A program made the position numbers and the translations under genes. Of a DNA stretch of 58,965 nucleotides, positions 9,340-18,929 are shown piece by piece. Below the pieces are notes generated by a model, which saw nothing but the letters and a program-made list of their open reading frames with translations, made no database searches and was not told where the DNA came from. This stretch comes from Saprospiraceae bacterium (GTDB taxonomy: Bacteria; Bacteroidota; Bacteroidia; Chitinophagales; Saprospiraceae). The DNA lies in the NCBI GenBank assembly GCA_021299835.1, contig JAJTER010000043.1, forward strand, positions 1 to 58,965, in the 5' to 3' direction. The stretch's first letter is position 1. Each line of letters starts with the position of its first letter.

Positions 9340-10992
9340 ATGCCAATTTATTCCATTAAAAATAGAAAAAAATACATAAATCAAATAAAAACCAATCCAT
9401 TTGATTTAGTAGTTATTGGAGGGGGAATTACGGGCGCAGGGATTGCCTGGGACGCCACGCTTAGAGGATTGAAAGTGTTATTATTGGAACAAAATGACTT
9501 CGCCTCTGGTACAAGTAGTAAAAGTACTAAATTAATACATGGCGGATTAAGATATTTAAAACAATTAAAATTTAAACAGGTTTTTGAGGTAGGTAGAGAA
9601 AGAGCCGTTGTTCATAACATTGCAAGATTTCTGGTAAGGCCTGAAAAAATGTTGCTACCCATCTATAAAAACGGTTCGCTAAGCAGAATAATGGCTGCTA
9701 TAGCACTAAAAGTGTATGATACGCTTGCTGGGGTAGGTAAATTAGATTCATTTACCTATTACTCTAAAGAAAAATCCATAATTTTAGAGCCGTTATTACC
9801 TTCAAGGCATTTATTAGGCTCCTTTTTATATGCTGAATACCAAACAGATGATCACAGATTGACTTGGACACTCCTTCAATCAGCAATGAAAAAAGGAGCA
9901 ATTTGTCTAAATTATGCAAAAGTTAATCAAATTAAAACAGATGAAAACAGTTCTATAAGTGCTGTTTGTTTTGAAGATTCCATTTCAGGTGAGATTTTTA
10001 AGGTATATTCTTTGGTGGTTGTAAATGCCGCCGGACCCTGGGTATTGGATGTTATTTCATTAGATGCATTTCCTCCACATAAAGAATTACTCTTAAGTAA
10101 AGGCACACATATTGTTATATCTCATACTAAGTTTCCTCTTCAACAGGCACTTTATTATGATGATTTTGAGAAAAAAAGAATGATTTTTGCTATTCCAAAA
10201 GGTAATACCACTTATGTAGGAACGACCGATTTAGAATATACGGGTGATAAGAATAATATATATTCATCCAGGTCTGAAATCAACTATTTAATAAAAACAT
10301 TACAGTCTGTATTTCCCCAGCTTACCATCAATGACGCAGATGTAATATCCTCATGGGTGGGGGTTAGACCCTTAATAAAAGAGCCTGGAAAAGAATCTAC
10401 AGAGGTATCGAGAAAAGATGAAATTTTTGTTTCCCCTTCAGGACTTATTTCTATCGCTGGTGGCAAATTAACAGGCTTTAGAAAAATGGCTGAAAAAGTA
10501 GTAAATCTATTGGTTAAATCTCATTTTAAATATAAAGTTGGATTGAAACAGAGTGGAATTACTAAAAATACATTGCTTGATGGTAATTCATTCAAATCAG
10601 AGTCGGAACTTTCTCAATATTTAATTAACCTAAAGAAACAATTTAGCCATCTCGGCTTTGAACCTGAATTAGCCGCCATTTTCATGAAAAGATATGGCGA
10701 TAAAATGGATATTATAACTGGGTTATTAGATGTTAATCTCAACCATGCTGATAAAATGGAATGGCTCATTGAAGCGGAAATAAAGTATGGAATTTACCAC
10801 GAAATGATTTATTTTCCAAATGATTTTATTCAAAGGCAAACAGGTATGTTATGGTTTAACAGGCCTTTATGTATTTTGAAGAAAAATTTTATTGTTGATA
10901 TTTTTGCTCTTGAATTTCAATGGGACGAAAAAAAAATATCTTTGGAAAAGAAGAAGTTAGACCATTTACTGGATTCTGTGCTTGAATTTTAA
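9340..10992 (+). CDS. glpD: Aerobic glycerol-3-phosphate dehydrogenase (FAD)
   Basis: Oxidises glycerol 3-phosphate to dihydroxyacetone phosphate and passes electrons to quinone at the inner face of the cytoplasmic membrane. The 550-residue length is normal. The N-terminus has the FAD dinucleotide-binding VVIGGGITGAGIA, followed by the family signature region SSKSTKLIHGGLRYL. The motifs TTYVGTTDLEY, SSWVGVRPL and SIAGGKLTGFRKMA are typical of GlpD/GlpA. It starts three bases after the facilitator gene, forming a small glycerol operon without glpK. Confidence 0.95.
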   Translation: MPIYSIKNRKKYINQIKTNPFDLVVIGGGITGAGIAWDATLRGLKVLLLEQNDFASGTSSKSTKLIHGGLRYLKQLKFKQVFEVGRERAVVHNIARFLVRPEKMLLPIYKNGSLSRIMAAIALKVYDTLAGVGKLDSFTYYSKEKSIILEPLLPSRHLLGSFLYAEYQTDDHRLTWTLLQSAMKKGAICLNYAKVNQIKTDENSSISAVCFEDSISGEIFKVYSLVVVNAAGPWVLDVISLDAFPPHKELLLSKGTHIVISHTKFPLQQALYYDDFEKKRMIFAIPKGNTTYVGTTDLEYTGDKNNIYSSRSEINYLIKTLQSVFPQLTINDADVISSWVGVRPLIKEPGKESTEVSRKDEIFVSPSGLISIAGGKLTGFRKMAEKVVNLLVKSHFKYKVGLKQSGITKNTLLDGNSFKSESELSQYLINLKKQFSHLGFEPELAAIFMKRYGDKMDIITGLLDVNLNHADKMEWLIEAEIKYGIYHEMIYFPNDFIQRQTGMLWFNRPLCILKKNFIVDIFALEFQWDEKKISLEKKKLDHLLDSVLEF

Positions 10993-11023
10993 GATTAAAT
11001 TACTGTATATTTATAAGAAAGAT

Positions 11024-12175
11024 ATGTTAGACTGTCAAAGAAATTTATTTTCAATACCTGATTCAATTCACTATTTAAATTGTGCCTATATGTCACCGCA
11101 ATTAAAAGCGGTAGAAGAAATTGGACATACATCACTAAAGAGGAAAAATTCTCCCTGGGAAATGCAAATTATGGATTTCTTTGAGCCTGTAGAAAAGTTA
11201 AAGTCACTTTTTGCCAGATTAGTTAATGTAAAGGACGCAAATAGGATCGCAATTATTCCATCTGCCTCTTATGGATTGAGCACCGTTGCAAGAAATTTAC
11301 CCTTAAGGGCCGGACAAGAAATTATTGTAGTAGAGGGCCAATTTCCGAGTAATGTCTATCCATGGAAAAGAGAGGCCGATGCAAAGGGGGCGCATTTGAA
11401 AATTGTCTCAGCACCAATAGGTAATAATAGAGGCGAAAATTGGAATGCTAAGATATTAGAATCCATTAATGAAAATACGGCAGCTGTTGCATTAGGCAAT
11501 ATTCATTGGGCCGATGGTACTAAATTTGATTTACTTGAAATAAGAAAAAAAACTAATCAGTATGGTGCCTGGTTAGTAATTGATGGAACTCAATCGGTGG
11601 GAGCGCTCCCTATTCATGTAGATGAACTTAAACCTGAAGCCTTAGTATGTGGAGGTTACAAATGGTTGTTAGGTCCTTATTCTCTTGGAATGGCCTACTT
11701 TTCACCTGTATTAGATCATGGTATTCCATTGGAAGAAAATTGGATAAATAGATATGGAAGCGAAGATTTCAGCACCTTAGTCAATTATCAGGAAAACTAT
11801 CAGACAGGTGCTTCCCGGTATTCTGTTGGTGAACATAGTAATTTTCAACTTGTTCCCATGCTTACCAAAGCACTCGAACAATTAATTGCCTGGGATCCTA
11901 ATGAGATTCAGAATTATTGCTATCGTTTAATTGCTCCTTACTTAGATGAATTGCAATCTATGGGAATATTTATAGAAAATGAAAAATGGCGTGCCTCCCA
12001 TCTTTTTGGTTTACACTTGCCTGATTACATGATGAATAAACCCATTCAATCTCTACTTCAGCAAAATAATGTTTTTATTTCAAGAAGGGGAAATGCTTTT
12101 AGAATTTCACCTCACTTGTACAATTCTGCAGCCGATATGGAGGCCTTAGTATTTTGCTTTAAACAGATACAGTAG
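11024..12175 (+). CDS. Class V aminotransferase / cysteine-desulfurase-like PLP enzyme
   Basis: Fold-type I PLP enzyme of the aminotransferase class V family. I chose the ATG at 11024 (383 residues) because the longer frame begins with TTG inside glpD and adds 14 unconserved residues. Visible features are VIDGTQSVGALP, with D187 contacting the PLP ring nitrogen, and CGGYKWLLGPY, with K213 as the Schiff-base Lys. The family includes kynureninase-like, isopenicillin-epimerase-like and cysteine-desulfurase-like enzymes. No catalytic Cys loop typical of desulfurases is evident, and the substrate cannot be told. Confidence 0.85.
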   Translation: MLDCQRNLFSIPDSIHYLNCAYMSPQLKAVEEIGHTSLKRKNSPWEMQIMDFFEPVEKLKSLFARLVNVKDANRIAIIPSASYGLSTVARNLPLRAGQEIIVVEGQFPSNVYPWKREADAKGAHLKIVSAPIGNNRGENWNAKILESINENTAAVALGNIHWADGTKFDLLEIRKKTNQYGAWLVIDGTQSVGALPIHVDELKPEALVCGGYKWLLGPYSLGMAYFSPVLDHGIPLEENWINRYGSEDFSTLVNYQENYQTGASRYSVGEHSNFQLVPMLTKALEQLIAWDPNEIQNYCYRLIAPYLDELQSMGIFIENEKWRASHLFGLHLPDYMMNKPIQSLLQQNNVFISRRGNAFRISPHLYNSAADMEALVFCFKQIQ

Positions 12176-12215
12176 AATTTTTATTTAAATACGTCTTTCT
12201 TTGACATTGATTTTA

Positions 12216-12223
12216 TATTTTTG
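12216..12223 (+). promoter_or_regulatory. Candidate -7 element for smc
   Basis: TATTTTTG matches TAnnTTTG and ends only six bases before the smc ATG at 12230, implying a very short or absent leader. A TTTG lies 12 bases upstream, closer than the usual spacing of about 19, so the -33 part is doubtful. Confidence 0.35.
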
Positions 12224-12229
12224 CAAGCT

Positions 12230-15200
12230 ATGAAACTGAAAACTTTAGAAATTAAAGGCTTCAAAAGCTTTGCCAATCAAACTATTATTAACTTTAATGA
12301 AGAAGTTATTGGTATTGTAGGCCCTAATGGGTCTGGAAAGTCCAATATCGTTGATGCCATTCGATGGGTATTAGGTGAACAGAAAAGTAGAGAGTTGCGG
12401 TTAGAACAAATGCAAGATGTTATATTTAATGGCACAAATAAAAGAAAACAAGCAGGTATAGCTCAAGTTACACTGACTTTTGAAAATACAAAAAACTTAC
12501 TTCCTACCGCTTATAATACCGTAGCCATTTCCCGTTTGTTGTATAGAAGTGGAGAAAGTGAATATCAGTTGAATGGGGTAAATTGTAGGCTAAAAGATAT
12601 TACTAATCTTTTTTTAGATACTGGAATAGGTTCTAATTCATACGCGATTATTGCTTTGGGTATGGTAGATGATATTCTGGATGATAAGGAAGATTCAAGA
12701 AGAAAAATGTTTGAACAGGCTGCCGGTGTTTCTAAATATAAAATCAGGAAAAGGGAGGCTCTTTCAAAACTAAAGTCCGCTTCAGAAGATTTGGATAGGG
12801 TAGAGGATCTTTTACACGAAATTGACGGAAACTTAAAAAGTCTGGAAAAACAAGCCAAACGAACAAAAAAGTATTTCGATCTCAAAAATGAATATAAAGA
12901 ACTAAGTATTGAACTCTCTTTGCTTAAAGTAAGTGTGTTGAAAAAACAATATGTTCAATATAAAAAAGATATTGACACGTTGCAGGATGAGTATAGAACC
13001 CTCGATTTTTCTATTCAAAAGGAGGAAGCAGCTTTAGAATTATTGAAAAAAACACATTTAGATAAGGAAATTTGGTTATCTGAACACCAGAAAGATTTAA
13101 ATGAAATTATTTCAAATTTGAGGAATCTGGAAAATGAAAAAAAATTAACTATTCAAAGGCAACAGTTTATAAGTGAAAATGAAAAAAAATTAGAAGAAGA
13201 AATTTTGCGAGCAAATGATTTACTCTCCAAACTTAAAGAGGAAATTGTTGAGGTAAATGTTGAATTAAATCTGGAAAAAAGAGTTTCCTTTAGATTAGAA
13301 CAAGAATTAGATGCTGCACAAAAAGAACTAGACGAAATTAAGAATGATCATACTGAAGCCAAAAGCTTGATGGATAATGTTCTTTTGGAACAAAATAAAT
13401 TTGAAAAATCAGTTTTCGATCTGGAGAAATTAAAAGCCGTAAATCAATCCCAAATTGATAATTTATCTAAAACAAATGAGATACACCAAGTCGAACTAAA
13501 TCAGATACTAATTTCAATGGATTCATTATCCTCTGAAGTTGATAAACTAATGGCTGACGAATTGAGCCAGCAAGAGTTTATTAAAGGAATGGATCTCAAA
13601 GAACAAATTAGGTTAGAGAAGTTAGCTCAACTTGAAATCAAAAAAGATGCACAAAATCAAGATTTAATTAAAATTAGAAGGGAATTAGATGCCAATAGGA
13701 ATGAATTGAAGTTAACTAAAAGTATGGTTGATAATTTAGAAGGTTTTCCTGAATCAATACATTTTCTAACCAAACAAAAAGAATGGAATAATAAAATACC
13801 TCTGTTAACTGATATTATTTATGTTGATGAAAAATATAGAGTGGCCATTGAAAATTTTCTAGAGCCCTATTTGAATTATTTTGTCGTTGCTGACTATCCA
13901 ACAGCTCTTCAAGCCATTGACACCCTAATAAAAGCTCAAAAAGGAAAAGCAAATTTCTTCGTTCTCTCTTCATTTGAAACTTATAACCTACCCTTACTTC
14001 CTCAAATATCACATCAAAAAGCTATTGATTTAGTGCAGGTAGATAAACCATACATCAAATTATGTAATTATTTACTTGAGGGTGTTTACATGGTAGAACC
14101 TAATCAATCCATAGCTCAACTACCTGAAAATAATTTAGTTTTTCTACACACAAACGGACAATTTACCAATAGAAAACACAGTCTTTCCGGAGGTTCTATT
14201 GGTTTATTTGAGGGAAAAAAAATAGGAAGAAAGAAAAATTTAGTATTCCTGGAGGAGTTAATTAGTAAAAAAGAAAAGGAAGAGGAAAATGTAGTAAATA
14301 TTATCCATCAGATAAAAAATGAAATCAGCGCTATACATTCATTGAATAACCAAAAGGAGTTATCTGACCAAAAACTGATCCTACAGAATATTATTCAACA
14401 AAGAATGAGTACTCAGTCAAGAAAAGATGGAATTACCCAGTTTGTTCAAGACTTGAAAAATAAAATTGAGCACACACAGCAACAAATTGAATCTGCAAAC
14501 AAGCAATTGGATAAGATATTAAATTCTCTTGACATCGAAAGGATTTCACTTGAACAAGCTAAAGAAAAAATAACTTTAACAGATGGCAATTTTAGAGGTT
14601 TAGCAGAAAGATTAAGTAACGTTTCTGCCCTATATAATGATAAGAATATTCAATTTTTGCGTCAAGAGAATAAAGTAGAAGGGTTTCAACGAGAGTTAAA
14701 TAATAAAGAGAAACAAATTATTGAGAGACAAAATTCAATTTCTTCAAATAAAAACATTTTGCAAAAATCAATGCAGGAAAATGATTATTTGACAGAAAAT
14801 CTGGTAAAATTTACCAATCAAATACAAGAAATATTAACATTAAAATCATCAAGACAAATAAATATTACTGAAGCTGAAACTCAGTTTTTCGAAGAAAGAA
14901 ATCAAATCGTTACCATGGAAGATTTTCTACGGCAACAAAATAGAGAAAGACAAGCTAAACAGATTTCTTTAAATACGCTGAAGGAATCATTTACTGATAC
15001 TAAATTTGAAATAAGTTCTCTATCTCAAAGGCTTAGAATTGAATTTGAAGTAAATGTAAATGATATACTTAATATTGAACCAAAAGGACTTGGGTCTATG
15101 GAAGAACTTATTCCCCAAGTAGAAAAAATGAAAGTAAAATTAGATAACTATGGTGAAGTTAATCCATTAGCTATTGAAGCTTTCGATGAAATGCAAGAAA

Positions 15201-15772
15201 GATACACCAATATACTTACCCAAAAGAATGATATATTAGAAGCAAAATTATCTTTAGAAAGAACGTTAAATGAAATTGAGCAAACGGCTACCGTTAGATT
15301 TTTAGAAGCTTTCACTCAAGTAAGAACCCATTTCATTGAGGTTTTTAGAAGTTTATTTACTGACGATGACAATTGCGATTTAGTCCTGGTCGATCCAAAT
15401 AATCCACTTGATTCTAAAATTGAAATTATTGCAAAACCTAAAGGTAAAAAGCCACAATCCATCAGCCAATTATCAGGAGGGGAAAAAACACTTACAGCTA
15501 TTGCCTTATTGTTTTCCTTGTATCTTCTGAAACCTGCACCATTTTGTATTTTTGATGAAGTTGATGCTCCACTGGATGATACCAATATTTCAAAGTTTAA
15601 TAAAATCATAAAAAAGTTTTCAGGGGAATCACAATTTATCATTGTAACACATAATAAACTTACTATGGCTTCAGTTCAAACTATTTATGGCGTTTATATG
15701 GAAGAACAAGGAGTATCAGGAATCGCAGCCGTTGATTTAAGAGAATACCAAATTCAAGAATCTGTAGTCTAA
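12230..15772 (+). CDS. smc: Chromosome segregation protein SMC
   Basis: Condensin-type ATPase that compacts and helps segregate the chromosome with ScpA/ScpB. The ATG at 12230 gives the family N-terminus MKLKTLEIKGFKSFA; a TTG three codons earlier is less likely. Of 1180 residues, the N-terminal head has Walker A GPNGSGKS at 31-38. Two long coiled coils flank a hinge at roughly 500-660. The C-terminal head has the ABC signature LSGGEKTLTAIAL near 1080 and Walker B FCIFDEVDAPLDD near 1105. The length is normal for bacterial SMC. It converges with the AsmA-like gene across a four-base gap with no terminator hairpin. Confidence 0.97.
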   Translation: MKLKTLEIKGFKSFANQTIINFNEEVIGIVGPNGSGKSNIVDAIRWVLGEQKSRELRLEQMQDVIFNGTNKRKQAGIAQVTLTFENTKNLLPTAYNTVAISRLLYRSGESEYQLNGVNCRLKDITNLFLDTGIGSNSYAIIALGMVDDILDDKEDSRRKMFEQAAGVSKYKIRKREALSKLKSASEDLDRVEDLLHEIDGNLKSLEKQAKRTKKYFDLKNEYKELSIELSLLKVSVLKKQYVQYKKDIDTLQDEYRTLDFSIQKEEAALELLKKTHLDKEIWLSEHQKDLNEIISNLRNLENEKKLTIQRQQFISENEKKLEEEILRANDLLSKLKEEIVEVNVELNLEKRVSFRLEQELDAAQKELDEIKNDHTEAKSLMDNVLLEQNKFEKSVFDLEKLKAVNQSQIDNLSKTNEIHQVELNQILISMDSLSSEVDKLMADELSQQEFIKGMDLKEQIRLEKLAQLEIKKDAQNQDLIKIRRELDANRNELKLTKSMVDNLEGFPESIHFLTKQKEWNNKIPLLTDIIYVDEKYRVAIENFLEPYLNYFVVADYPTALQAIDTLIKAQKGKANFFVLSSFETYNLPLLPQISHQKAIDLVQVDKPYIKLCNYLLEGVYMVEPNQSIAQLPENNLVFLHTNGQFTNRKHSLSGGSIGLFEGKKIGRKKNLVFLEELISKKEKEEENVVNIIHQIKNEISAIHSLNNQKELSDQKLILQNIIQQRMSTQSRKDGITQFVQDLKNKIEHTQQQIESANKQLDKILNSLDIERISLEQAKEKITLTDGNFRGLAERLSNVSALYNDKNIQFLRQENKVEGFQRELNNKEKQIIERQNSISSNKNILQKSMQENDYLTENLVKFTNQIQEILTLKSSRQINITEAETQFFEERNQIVTMEDFLRQQNRERQAKQISLNTLKESFTDTKFEISSLSQRLRIEFEVNVNDILNIEPKGLGSMEELIPQVEKMKVKLDNYGEVNPLAIEAFDEMQERYTNILTQKNDILEAKLSLERTLNEIEQTATVRFLEAFTQVRTHFIEVFRSLFTDDDNCDLVLVDPNNPLDSKIEIIAKPKGKKPQSISQLSGGEKTLTAIALLFSLYLLKPAPFCIFDEVDAPLDDTNISKFNKIIKKFSGESQFIIVTHNKLTMASVQTIYGVYMEEQGVSGIAAVDLREYQIQESVV

Positions 15773-15776
15773 AATT

Positions 15777-18700
15777 TTATTTCAAAAATCGTTTCATAGT
15801 ATTGAACGATAATTGTAAACTATCATTTAACTTGTAAAATTCAGACCAAAGTGCTTGATTGTTACTTTGATATACCGAAGGAAGATAATTATAATTATCT
15901 TTTAGTACTTTCTTTGGCACATTTTTAAACTTGTCTTCGGAATAAATCCTTCTCAATTCTTTATTTAACTCGTATCTTAAATATTTCTCCAATTTGAGTT
16001 TTAAAGTTTCATTTAAGTTATTTTGAACCTGCAGAGACAGACTAAAATTCTTAGATATACAATCTTCTATATCAATAGTTACTTCTATCCCGTTGGGAAA
16101 ATAATTTTGATTAATAGAAGAAGAAAGTTCTTCCATTTTAAAGTAAGACAATGGGATTAATCCCTTTATTTTAAAATAACAATCCTTATCGCCACGCTGA
16201 AAGCCAGTAAAATAGAATGGTATATCTTTAAAAGAAAGAAAAATGGGCCAGAATATAAATTTTTTATCTTCATAGCTTATCCACCAATATAAATCATTTT
16301 TGACATTATCTTTTTCTTTAGCATTAAAACCATAAAAAGGTTTAATTTGAGTTCCACTGATAATGCCATTCATATTAAAAAAAAACAAATACTTCAATGA
16401 TGAAAAAGGATAATCAGGAGAATTACCAATATTACCTGTCAATTTTAAACCAGCTGGTTTATTCCTTTTATCTGCTGGGGTGAAATTAAAAATTTGAAGT
16501 GGAGATTGACTGGGCAAAGAAAAAAGGTCCATTTGAAACTTTGTAAAATCAAATTTAACGACAAAATTATTTTGCTTATTCAAACTGCCTTGCCAGTAAA
16601 CAGGCATATTTTTATTGTAGGCAATGCCCTTTTTTAATTCTATAAAATCCTTTTTTAACCTTACCTGAAAGGAAATATTATTAAAAATCTGATCAGCACT
16701 TTTGATACTATCCACTATTACTTTTCCAGATAATTCAACTCTGTCAGGTATAAGCGATTGTCTTGGGCTACCCGTTTTTTTTCCTATTATAGGAATGATT
16801 TTATTGATTAACCCAGGTTTTTTATCATCTGTTATAACCTTTGAGGTACTTTGCGCTAATAAATCTGATGAGGGAAGGATAAATGGAAACTGAGATGCCC
16901 AAATATTCAATGAACCTTTCAAAATACCGTTTTCAAATAAATAATTATCTAAATTATTTAATTTGCCTTTTGTACTTAGGTTTATGTTCTGGTATTTAAA
17001 ACGTAAATCATATATTAACAGGCTATTAAATTTATAATTTCCATTTAAGTTAAAAAAGTCAAAAGTTGTACCATTATATAAAAGCTTTGTAGTTTTGAAT
17101 TTTATATTAACATCATAAGGAATAATTTTGGGAGACCTAATTTCTACTTCTTTTGGAAGCTCTTTAGTATAATTTTTTAGTTTTAATGCTAAGTTTTCTC
17201 TTTGTAAATCGCTCGACACTATCCAATAATCAATATTTGTTTTATCAGCAGATACATTAAAAGAACCTTTCAGGGTTTTTAACGGACTAAAAATAGCCAG
17301 GATATTTGAAATATTTCCAGAAATTCTCAACGGATTACCATTATAGTTGCCTTTAATTAAAGGCAATGTCAGACCTTCTTTTGTTAAAATAGCATTTAAA
17401 GTTTTGATGGATACCCACTTATTTGATTCTGTCCATTTAAAGTCTTTTAATCCTAATATTCCATTCATTCTTACATTTTCATACATTTTATCATCAATAT
17501 CAGACATTTTGCCTTGCATAAAAAGATTTGCTGTAAGTAAACCTTTTAAATCGTTACCAGAAAATACAGGAAGATATTTTTGTAGAGAACTTAGATTTAA
17601 TTCCCCCTGAACAAACCCGTTTACATAAGGATCCAAAAAGGGATTTTTTAGATAAAGGGCTAATTTAAAATCCTTCCCTTCGACACAAGCCTCCATTTTT
17701 GGAATATGTAATTCAAGGTTTTTCAAATCATTTGAATCATTACAAATTGACATGTAGGATTGAATATCTGAAATTCCTTCATCATTAAAGTAATCTAAAA
17801 TACTTCCGTTATTAATTTGTAGAAAACCATTAAAACTAGGATAGGTTCTAGGTGAAACTTGAAATGGGCCTTCAATATTCAGACCGAGATTAAAATCTCC
17901 CTTAATTTGTTTTAACTGACTTAAGGGACTTTTCTCCAGTGAAGGTAGTAATTGAACTAACTCACTGAATTTATTATCAGGTGCATAGAGATTTAAATCA
18001 TAATAATAGTCTGTTGGATTTTTCTTTATTAATCCCTTAATCTGTAAGGAAAGTTGATTAATCTTAATATCATTTTCCTTAATAACATATATTTTATTCA
18101 AATTATCAATATTAAAATCTATATCAAATAATAATTTAGCTTTATCCATTATTTTCGATGATCCAATGGACATACTCACCTCGCTAGCCCTGGTTTTAGT
18201 CTTTAAATTATAAAAACCAGTACTCAAATCACCTGAGCCTATATGAGATATACCATCTGCCTTAATATTAACTTTTGCATTTTCGTCTTCTAAAAATAAG
18301 AAGCCATTGATGATTTCTATAGATTGCAAAGCAAGATTAAAATTCATCTTGTCATTAGATAAACTATCCCCTGATTCAATAAATTCGTCAGCAAGAGGAA
18401 CTTCGTAATTTTTTTGACCGGATGAGGAAATAAGAATGGTCAGTTTCGGTTCATAGAATCTAATAGATCTAATATAAATAGGTCTTGATTTATCAATAAC
18501 AGACCATATATCAACTGCAATATCTATATATTTAACCCTTAACAATTCTGAACTCCCCAATGCTTTACTGCCCAGTGTAGTGAAATTTGAAAATCTCACG
18601 TTTAAAAAAGGGAAAGACCTAAACAAGGAAAAATCGACACTGGAGAAATTAACTTGTTCAATAATATCAATATCTATAGAGTTAATTACTCGAAGAGCCA

Positions 18701-18869
18701 AAGGTTTTCTAAATAAGATAGGAAGCGTAAAACCTAAAAGGATGAAAAACAAAAAGGCCAAAGCAGAATATCTATAATAGGTGATACCCCATTTTAGCTT
18801 TATCCATGCTTCTGCGATATCTTTAAAATGGACAAATTGTACCTTAAGAAGGGTTATAATTGACTTCAT
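15777..18869 (-). CDS. AsmA-like envelope protein
   Basis: Large protein of 1030 residues with a cytosolic N-terminus of about 34 residues, one membrane segment at about 35-53, and a long beta-rich periplasmic region. The overall form and the stretch just after the membrane segment (a VDFSLFRSFPFLNVRF-type motif) match the AsmA-like proteins common in Bacteroidota. These belong to the wider AsmA/TamB/VPS13 bridge-like superfamily, linked to lipid transport or outer-membrane homeostasis. The role here is inferred from family resemblance only. It diverges from RNase D across 51 bases. Confidence 0.82.
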   Translation of the reverse strand: MKSIITLLKVQFVHFKDIAEAWIKLKWGITYYRYSALAFLFFILLGFTLPILFRKPLALRVINSIDIDIIEQVNFSSVDFSLFRSFPFLNVRFSNFTTLGSKALGSSELLRVKYIDIAVDIWSVIDKSRPIYIRSIRFYEPKLTILISSSGQKNYEVPLADEFIESGDSLSNDKMNFNLALQSIEIINGFLFLEDENAKVNIKADGISHIGSGDLSTGFYNLKTKTRASEVSMSIGSSKIMDKAKLLFDIDFNIDNLNKIYVIKENDIKINQLSLQIKGLIKKNPTDYYYDLNLYAPDNKFSELVQLLPSLEKSPLSQLKQIKGDFNLGLNIEGPFQVSPRTYPSFNGFLQINNGSILDYFNDEGISDIQSYMSICNDSNDLKNLELHIPKMEACVEGKDFKLALYLKNPFLDPYVNGFVQGELNLSSLQKYLPVFSGNDLKGLLTANLFMQGKMSDIDDKMYENVRMNGILGLKDFKWTESNKWVSIKTLNAILTKEGLTLPLIKGNYNGNPLRISGNISNILAIFSPLKTLKGSFNVSADKTNIDYWIVSSDLQRENLALKLKNYTKELPKEVEIRSPKIIPYDVNIKFKTTKLLYNGTTFDFFNLNGNYKFNSLLIYDLRFKYQNINLSTKGKLNNLDNYLFENGILKGSLNIWASQFPFILPSSDLLAQSTSKVITDDKKPGLINKIIPIIGKKTGSPRQSLIPDRVELSGKVIVDSIKSADQIFNNISFQVRLKKDFIELKKGIAYNKNMPVYWQGSLNKQNNFVVKFDFTKFQMDLFSLPSQSPLQIFNFTPADKRNKPAGLKLTGNIGNSPDYPFSSLKYLFFFNMNGIISGTQIKPFYGFNAKEKDNVKNDLYWWISYEDKKFIFWPIFLSFKDIPFYFTGFQRGDKDCYFKIKGLIPLSYFKMEELSSSINQNYFPNGIEVTIDIEDCISKNFSLSLQVQNNLNETLKLKLEKYLRYELNKELRRIYSEDKFKNVPKKVLKDNYNYLPSVYQSNNQALWSEFYKLNDSLQLSFNTMKRFLK

Positions 18870-18907
18870 AATAATTAACTAACGATAATTTTTAAGAGTT
18901 AGTTTAG

Positions 18908-18929
18908 TATACACATTTTCATGTGTATA
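18908..18929. promoter_or_regulatory. Perfect inverted repeat at the rnd start
   Basis: TATACACAT and ATGTGTATA are perfect 9-base arms around TTTC. Outer arms TTTAG (18903-18907) and CTAAA (18934-18938) extend the symmetry with a four-base bulge. The annotated rnd ATG at 18921 lies in the right arm. It could be an operator for the divergent AsmA-like and rnd genes, or an RNA hairpin covering the start codon. Confidence 0.5.

Noticed and set aside
10982-11023. Upstream TTG start for the aminotransferase gene, overlapping glpD
   Set aside because: The extra 14 residues resemble nothing in the family; the ATG at 11024 gives a normal N-terminus.
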